The translations under genes were made by a program, and so were the position numbers. DNA of 54,413 bases from positions 1 through 54,413 of the forward strand of contig JABDIN010000017.1 in assembly GCA_013003715.1 (NCBI GenBank). The letters run 5' to 3'. This DNA comes from Desulfobacteraceae bacterium. GTDB taxonomy: Bacteria > Desulfobacterota > Desulfobacteria > Desulfobacterales > Desulfosarcinaceae. Under the pieces are notes generated by a model. That model was not told the DNA's origin and made no database searches. It saw only the letters and a list, made by a program, of their open reading frames with translations. Positions 49,118 to 54,413 of the stretch are shown one piece after another (position 1 is the first letter of the stretch; each line of letters starts with the position of its first letter).

Positions 49118-50072
49118 ATTACTCAGGGTCGAAAATATCACCAAACATTTCTCACTGGGCCGCGGCAAGGGTGTCGTCAGAGCTGTTGATGATGTGAGTT
49201 TTACCATGCATCACGGCGAGACCATTGGTGTTGTGGGCGAATCGGGGTGTGGTAAATCTACTCTGGCACGGGTTATCCTGCGGCTGATCACCGCCACTTC
49301 CGGCAAGGTATGGCTGGATGGCGTGGATCTGGCCGGGTTGACCCCGAAGTCGCTGCGTATCCGGCGCCAACAAATGCAGATGATTTTTCAGGATGCCTAC
49401 GCATCACTGGACAGCCGTCAGAAGATCGGCCGCATTATCGCCGAACCCCTGGTGGTTCATGGGATCGGCAACAAGGCGGATCGCCGCCGACGGGTGAACG
49501 AACTGCTGGAAATGGTCGGACTGGAACGTGATGCCGCCTCGCGATACCCCCATGAATTTTCCGGTGGCCAGCGGCAGAGAATCGGCATCGCCAGGGCCAT
49601 AGCCCTTGAGCCCGACCTGGTCATCGCCGACGAGCCGGTATCGGCCCTGGATGTTTCCATACAGTCCCAGGTGCTGAATCTGCTGGTGCGCCTGCGCGAA
49701 AAATTATCGCTTTCCTATATTTTCATCTCCCACGACCTTGCCGTGGTCGAACACCTGTGCACCCGAATCATCGTGATGTACTTAGGCCAGATCGTGGAAA
49801 CAACCGACACCGACCGCTTGTTTCAACACCCCAGCCACCCCTACACAAAGGCCCTGCTCTCTGCAATCCCCCGGCCCGATGTGAACCGACGCGGACAGGC
49901 CCGCACGATTCTGAAAGGCGATATCCCCAACCCCGAAAATCCGCCGGCGGGTTGCCGGTTTCACACCCGCTGTCCGTCCGTCATGCCCATATGCAAAACG
50001 ACGATACCCACCCGCATCAATCTGAACGGGCTGGATGCACCACATCTCGTGTCCTGTCATTTGTACCCGTAA
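49107..50072 (+). CDS. dppF: Peptide ABC transporter ATPase (DppF-like)
   Basis: About 321 residues: Walker [11 protein letters not shown]-loop M-I-F-Q-D, signature F-S-G-G-Q-R-Q-R and Walker [12 protein letters not shown]. The C-terminal oligopeptide-transporter domain has C-R-F-H-T-R-C and C-K-T. Start ATG 49107 is inside the dppD end ([15 protein letters not shown] is the usual opening); longer alternatives start at 49071 and 49089. It closes the six-gene operon. Confidence 0.92.
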   Translation: MKTELLRVENITKHFSLGRGKGVVRAVDDVSFTMHHGETIGVVGESGCGKSTLARVILRLITATSGKVWLDGVDLAGLTPKSLRIRRQQMQMIFQDAYASLDSRQKIGRIIAEPLVVHGIGNKADRRRRVNELLEMVGLERDAASRYPHEFSGGQRQRIGIARAIALEPDLVIADEPVSALDVSIQSQVLNLLVRLREKLSLSYIFISHDLAVVEHLCTRIIVMYLGQIVETTDTDRLFQHPSHPYTKALLSAIPRPDVNRRGQARTILKGDIPNPENPPAGCRFHTRCPSVMPICKTTIPTRINLNGLDAPHLVSCHLYP

Positions 50073-50152
50073 ATCGTTGAAATGGCCATCGGGGCGGCCG
50101 TGGATATCAGGGTGGTCGCATGTGGATTCGGCATGGAATCAGATACTTGTAT

Positions 50153-50460
50153 AATTTCAAATGACAAAATCCAAATGTCAAATGGAGGAATGCTGTCGTT
50201 TTACAATGACTTTATGATCACAGCAGCCCTTGTTAGCCCGGCGACTAATTATATTAACTTCGTCATGCCGGACTTGATCCGGCATCCAGAATCGATGGTG
50301 GATGCCGGCGTTTGCCGGTATGACGAACGTAAGGTATTCAATTTCTGGTTTAATAAAATAGATAGAATACCGCCATTTGTCATTTGACATTACCTGCTTT
50401 CATCGGACACTATGTCAATCGTATCATTCTTTACAGGCGTTAGCCCTGCCGTGGATATTG
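50153..50460 (+). repeat. Interspersed palindromic element, copy D, interrupted by a nested element
   Basis: Left arm AATTTCAAATGACAAAATCC at 50153 and right arm ending TTTGACATT at 50391, followed by the tail CATCGGACACTATGTCAA to about 50460. The span is 239 bp rather than about 131, because a second palindrome sits in the centre. Confidence 0.75.
50261..50325 (+). repeat. Nested REP-like palindrome (CGTCATGCCGG type)
   Basis: CGTCATGCCGG ... CCGGCATCCA on the left (50261-50288) pairs with TGGATGCCGG ... GCCGGTATGACG on the right (50299-50325). It resembles the widespread 'GTCATGCCGG' REP-type repeats of proteobacteria. It lies inside copy D and accounts for most of its extra length. Confidence 0.75.
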
Positions 50461-50471
50461 CCTCTCAGGGA

Positions 50472-51305
50472 CTAAAAAGACAGACTGCTGGCAACTTCTC
50501 CATACTCACCTGCCGCTCTCTGCCTTAATTCCAGGCATTGCTCTTCGTTCAGCCCGGTGGTCTGCCAGACGGATGGGGAAACCGTAAAGACCCCCTGTCC
50601 GAATTCACCCTCCTCCAGATCCGACATCACCAGCAGAACGCCGAGATGCAACAATGCGGTTTCCATCACGAATTTGTTGACGATACCGGGTTCGGGATGA
50701 AAACAGGTGGCCGCCTGAAAACTCTTGGGCAAATCCCAATGCCGCATGACATATGCGCCCAATTTTGCATAATCAAAGCCAAGCATGTCCCTTTCCACCT
50801 GAAACAGGGGCCGTTCGCCGTTTCTCGCCTCCATTATCACCTGTTGCGACTCTTTGGGAATCGACATATACATGAACAGATGACCGATATCATGCAGCAG
50901 GCCGATGACGAAAAGCCGGTCACTTTCCATTAAGCCGCATGTCAATGCAAGTCTTTTGGTCATCACGGCACAGTAAAAACTCCGCTGCCAAAATTTTCTC
51001 ATGTCCATCACTTCCGTTTTAATCCCATTAAACGCTTCTGCAACGGATGCACTGAGGACAATATCATGAACCTGACGAATTCCAAGCAGGCTGACGGCGT
51101 GACTGACCGTTTCTATTTTAGCGACCCTTCGATCCAGCGGATTGTTGACAGCCCTCAGAAACCTGGCGGCCATTCCCGGATCACGCCCCACCAGCAGTGC
51201 GACTTCCGCCATGGTATAATCCGGATCGTCCAGTAATTCCTTCAAATTCATATAGATATCCGGTAAGGATATCAATTGTGCTGATTCTACAATTTTTTGG
51301 AACAC
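50472..51305 (-). CDS. HDOD-domain signalling protein
   Basis: A 277-residue protein. An HDOD domain fills residues 15-215: L-P-x-L-x-x-N-L-K-E-L-L-D-D-P-D-Y-T-M-A-E-V-A-x-L-V-G-R-D-P-G-M-A-A-R-F-L-R-A-V-N-N-P and a central L-L-H-D-I-G-H-L-F, so the HD pair is retained here. HDOD proteins link to c-di-GMP and second messenger networks and motility, mostly as protein-protein modules. GTG start 51305 has AAAGG 8 bases upstream. It is followed 28 bp upstream in sequence by the large GGDEF-EAL gene transcribed the same way, a plausible functional pair. Confidence 0.88.
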   Translation of the reverse strand: MFQKIVESAQLISLPDIYMNLKELLDDPDYTMAEVALLVGRDPGMAARFLRAVNNPLDRRVAKIETVSHAVSLLGIRQVHDIVLSASVAEAFNGIKTEVMDMRKFWQRSFYCAVMTKRLALTCGLMESDRLFVIGLLHDIGHLFMYMSIPKESQQVIMEARNGERPLFQVERDMLGFDYAKLGAYVMRHWDLPKSFQAATCFHPEPGIVNKFVMETALLHLGVLLVMSDLEEGEFGQGVFTVSPSVWQTTGLNEEQCLELRQRAAGEYGEVASSLSF

Positions 51306-51333
51306 GGCATGCCTTTCTCGTTGGACCGATTTG

Positions 51334-54303
51334 TCATCCCGCTGACGTCATCGGTGGTTTCTGCAATAAATCCGCCACCTCCCCCTGAGGCATCGGACGG
51401 TTGAAGTAAAACCCTTGTAAATACTCACAACCCAATTGGGTCAGATATTTTGCCTGATACTCTTGTTCAACCCCCTCCGCAACCACTTCAAGTCCAAGAC
51501 CATGGGCCATGGAAACAATGGAGGCAACCAATTTGTCGGCATTTACATCTTTTTTAACACCGGCAATAAAGGATCTGTCAATTTTCAGACAAGACAGCGG
51601 GATATCCCGTAGATAGGACAGGGATGAATATCCGGTGCCGAAATCGTCCATGGTGACCCGGATCCCCATCTTCTTGATCTGTTTTAAAATCTTGAAGGTT
51701 TTATCATATATATTCACCAAAGAGCTTTCCGTCAATTCGACTTCAAGCAGATGGGTGCCGATTTTGAATTTCTCCATACTTTTCTTGATTTGATTGAGAA
51801 GGTTTTGCTGACACAACTGGACTCCCGACACGTTTACCGCAACCGGTTTAACCGTCAATCCCATATCCAGCCAGACTCTAATCTGTCGGCAAACATTATG
51901 AATAACCCAATTGCCGATTCTGTCGATCTGCCCGGTTTTTTCCGCCACCGGGATAAACTTATCCGGCGGAATCACACCCAGTTGAGAACTCTTCCAGCGA
52001 AGCAGCGCCTCAAACCCGACGATTTGTCCCGTGGCTGCCGAAATCTTGGGTTGATATTTCAGATGTAATTCCTTGCTTTGAATGGCCCCATGGAGTGCAT
52101 TTTCAATGGCGAGTGAATCGGCCGCCATTTCGTTCAAATTCTGAGAAGAAAACAGATACCGTTCCTTGACATTCGTCTTTTTGGCATAACTGCATGCATT
52201 GGTGGCGCTGCTGTACAACTCGTCCTCCGTCTGCCCGTCGTGGGGAAAAATACTGACACCGAAATAGGCGGAGGCATATATTTCTTTGCCGTTTATCCTG
52301 AACGGCTTTTCGAACGAGTCCAGCATCCTTTTCATCACCCAGGTCACATGATCCACCTGCTGGATATCGGTGAGCAGGACACCAAACTCCGTCTGGTTGA
52401 TCAACGACACCGTAGACGTGCTGTTTGTGTTGTCGATCATCGCCACCATGTCAATATTCTCACGAAGGACCTCATTCAAGCGTTGTCCGCAGGCTTTTAC
52501 CAATTGCTCGGCCGCTCTGAACCCGAGTGTTTCATGAACCTGTTTGATGGTGTCGACGGACATGGACAAAACCGCCACTAAATTGTCCTTACGCTTGGCC
52601 CTGGCCACCTCATGGTTGATACGGTCTTCGAACAGGGAGCGGGTGGGCAAACCGGTCTTGAAGTCATACATTTCATAATGTTCGAGCTCCAGGGTGCGTT
52701 TTTCCAGCAATCCCTCGAGTTCCTGAACCCTGCGCTGCAATTGCGCAGGACTCGATTTGATAATGGTCGGCTCCTCAGACGCCTGGACTTTAGGCGTGTC
52801 GTTGGATTCGGCGACCATCAATACTTCCTTCCCCCAGCTGACTATCCGGTTTCGGCCGCTTTTTTTGGCGGCATAAAGGGCCTTGTCGGCCTGGTTAATC
52901 AACTCGTCCGGCTTGTTGGTATTGAACTCGATGGAAGAAACCCCGAGGCTTATGGTGATGTTGATGCCCGCGCATGGTTCCTTTTCAATGGCCTGGCGTA
53001 TGCGCTCGGCAATCTGAATGGCCCTCGCCAGGGTAAGCTTGTCCAGGACCACACAGAACTCTTCGCCACCGTATCGCCCCACCAGATCCGCGTCACGCGT
53101 GGAAGTTTTCAGAACATCGGCAACCGCCTTGATCACCTGGTCCCCGGTGGCATGCCCGTATCGGTCATTGACCGATTTAAAAAAATCGATGTCCACCATC
53201 AGGCATGACAGATCCGTACCTTCCGTCTTTGCCTTGGTAAACAGCGCATCAAATTTCAGCGCCAATGAGCGCCGGTTCAGGCAAAGCGTCAGGGGATCGT
53301 GATTGGCAAGGGTTTCCAGCTCCCTGCTTTTCACCTGTATTACCTCATTGGCCATCTGAAGCTTGTCGATGGTAGCGGCCAGCTCGAAGTTTTGTTCCTC
53401 CACCTGTGTGATGTCATCAAACGTCAACAGGGCACCGCGGCCCTTTCCGGCGTTGTCGGTGACCATGGCGGCGTTGACGGAAAGCTTCAGTTTTTTACCC
53501 TGGCTGTTCATCAAATGCAGCATATCTCGCGCATGCTCCCATTCGTCCTGAAGCACCTTGAACCAGGGCAATTGACGAACCTCTTCCTGGGTCTGACAAT
53601 CCAACCACCCCAATTCGGAGACTTTCGACCCGATCATGGCTTCGGGTGACTTGCCGAACATCCCTGAAAAAGAAGCGTTCGCCATCAGGATCTGTTCCTG
53701 TTTGTCCAGAATCAATACCCCTTCCTGAAGCACATCAAAGGCTTTTTGTACCCGTTTTGGAATTACGGTGCTGGGGTCGAGCTCTCGCAGGGTTCGCCGA
53801 ATGATGAAAAAATAGCAGAAAAATCCGCTCAGTCCGATAAAGATCAAAAGTCCGATAAAGGAACTGAAGAATCCGCCCAACAGCGTGTTGGTCCATAGTG
53901 GTGCAAAGCGTATTTCCACCTTCGCCCAGACTTCTTCATTTCGATACACAGGGACATGCACATGGGTCGGTGTGGATTTACCGTCAGCCGGGGGGTCCCA
54001 GTGTGCCAGGTGTTCCCCCACCACGGCGAGCAACTGACCATCCGTGGTGCGAATCGCCGCGGACCGGATGTCATCGTTTCGTTCCACCACGGCCCGCAAG
54101 GTGGCTCGAATGACGTTTATTTCGCCGCCTTGAGCAGCCGACGCAAACTGGATGGCCAATGACTCGCTCATCCCCTTACGCAATTGCAACGCCGATTCGG
54201 ATCCGTCGGGAATAAATCCCATGGTATTGGCCAGGAACAACAGGTTGATCGTCAGCAAGGCCAACGCAAAGGCAAGCCGTATGGCAGGCATTTTAAATAT
54301 CAT
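51334..54303 (-). CDS. Membrane PAS-GGDEF-GGDEF-EAL c-di-GMP protein
   Basis: A 989-residue protein. N-terminal hydrophobic helix (8-27), an extracytoplasmic region of about 110 residues, a second helix (141-168), then a PAS domain (about 185-300). The first GGDEF domain (335-490) has intact G-G-E-E-F (412-416). After a coiled linker, a second GGDEF-like domain (545-720) has N-Q-T-E-F (636-640) where the signature should be and about ten extra residues before it, so it is probably inactive. The EAL domain (735-985) retains E-A-L-L-R (765-769) and D-D-F-G-T-G-Y-S-S, so phosphodiesterase activity is likely. Its ATG overlaps the stop codon of the truncated upstream gene (ATGA). Confidence 0.92.
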   Translation of the reverse strand: MIFKMPAIRLAFALALLTINLLFLANTMGFIPDGSESALQLRKGMSESLAIQFASAAQGGEINVIRATLRAVVERNDDIRSAAIRTTDGQLLAVVGEHLAHWDPPADGKSTPTHVHVPVYRNEEVWAKVEIRFAPLWTNTLLGGFFSSFIGLLIFIGLSGFFCYFFIIRRTLRELDPSTVIPKRVQKAFDVLQEGVLILDKQEQILMANASFSGMFGKSPEAMIGSKVSELGWLDCQTQEEVRQLPWFKVLQDEWEHARDMLHLMNSQGKKLKLSVNAAMVTDNAGKGRGALLTFDDITQVEEQNFELAATIDKLQMANEVIQVKSRELETLANHDPLTLCLNRRSLALKFDALFTKAKTEGTDLSCLMVDIDFFKSVNDRYGHATGDQVIKAVADVLKTSTRDADLVGRYGGEEFCVVLDKLTLARAIQIAERIRQAIEKEPCAGINITISLGVSSIEFNTNKPDELINQADKALYAAKKSGRNRIVSWGKEVLMVAESNDTPKVQASEEPTIIKSSPAQLQRRVQELEGLLEKRTLELEHYEMYDFKTGLPTRSLFEDRINHEVARAKRKDNLVAVLSMSVDTIKQVHETLGFRAAEQLVKACGQRLNEVLRENIDMVAMIDNTNSTSTVSLINQTEFGVLLTDIQQVDHVTWVMKRMLDSFEKPFRINGKEIYASAYFGVSIFPHDGQTEDELYSSATNACSYAKKTNVKERYLFSSQNLNEMAADSLAIENALHGAIQSKELHLKYQPKISAATGQIVGFEALLRWKSSQLGVIPPDKFIPVAEKTGQIDRIGNWVIHNVCRQIRVWLDMGLTVKPVAVNVSGVQLCQQNLLNQIKKSMEKFKIGTHLLEVELTESSLVNIYDKTFKILKQIKKMGIRVTMDDFGTGYSSLSYLRDIPLSCLKIDRSFIAGVKKDVNADKLVASIVSMAHGLGLEVVAEGVEQEYQAKYLTQLGCEYLQGFYFNRPMPQGEVADLLQKPPMTSAG

Positions 54304-54413
54304 TTTGTCTCATTATCGAAAAGGGTTTCCAGTTTCTCCGCCGCATTGTCCACTGTTTCCTTCCGATCCTTTTTCCCTTTTTTCATTTTCATGCCGGAAA
54401 ACACCACAATGGG
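54300..54413 (-). CDS. C-terminal end of an unidentified protein, cut by the window edge
   Basis: 37 codons followed by TGA that overlaps the ATG of the GGDEF-EAL gene (ATGA). The tail P-I-V-V-F-S-G-M-K-M-K-K-G-K-K-D-R-K is basic and then has a short amphipathic helix (N-A-A-E-K-L-E-T-L-F). Not recognised. The overlap shows that the two genes are translationally coupled. Confidence 0.6.
   Translation of the reverse strand, partial: PIVVFSGMKMKKGKKDRKETVDNAAEKLETLFDNETK

Noticed and set aside
1-54413. CRISPR arrays, tRNA/rRNA genes, intact IS elements, prophage genes
   Set aside because: None showed the required repeats, cloverleaf motifs, transposase or phage-structural signatures on reading both strands; this was by eye and not by tool.

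Overview
The window looks like chromosome from a Gram-negative, probably anaerobic bacterium of the Desulfobacterota (Desulfosarcina/Desulfatitalea-like). This placement rests on gene style only: moderately high GC, many sigma-54 regulators, a Liv-type uptake operon with an acyl-CoA synthetase, a TonB/B12 system and a persulfide-dioxygenase-like protein. No rRNA, tRNA, CRISPR array, intact insertion sequence or prophage was seen.

Layout. 1-1.8 kb: end of an M19 dipeptidase and an MFS transporter. 2-5.5 kb: thiol peroxidase (minus strand) and a btuF-btuC-btuD vitamin B12 uptake operon. 5.5-9.3 kb: SpoIIE-type phosphatase, class IV aminotransferase, GntR/FadR regulator. 9.3-11.2 kb: wreck of a PBP-like domain gene, then an ArsR/ArsP-like pair. 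11.5-18.3 kb: LemA with a DUF3137-DUF3592 partner, a DUF3617 protein, a radical SAM protein and an SLC12-like transporter. 18.3-21.1 kb: cobalamin riboswitch, btuB-like receptor and an unknown 84-residue protein. 21.2-26.1 kb: minus-strand housekeeping genes (GrpB, rhodanese-MBL, L,D-transpeptidase, GNAT, Cys/Met PLP enzyme).

26.6-37.2 kb is a first sensor-transporter block: histidine kinase, NtrC-type regulator, a -24/-12 promoter, a 54-residue Fis-like protein, livKHMGF, an acyl-CoA synthetase and a receiver-only protein. 39.2-50.1 kb is a second block of the same plan: a dCache lipoprotein, a histidine kinase and an NtrC-type regulator with GAFTSA instead of GAFTGA. A 330-bp control region follows, with two GGGGA-type palindromes and a strong -24/-12 promoter, and then a dipeptide/oligopeptide ABC operon with an acetamidase/formamidase inside it. 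The simplest reading is two self-contained 'sense a substrate, switch on its own importer' modules. The second is the most interesting system here.

Between these blocks (37.2-39 kb) lie an alkyltransferase-like gene and a RelE/RHH toxin-antitoxin pair. The toxin-antitoxin pair is bracketed by 72-bp direct repeats and by copies of an interspersed palindromic element of about 130 bp. That element occurs at six places in the window, once with a second palindrome nested inside it. The window closes with an HDOD protein and a PAS-GGDEF-GGDEF-EAL protein on the minus strand.
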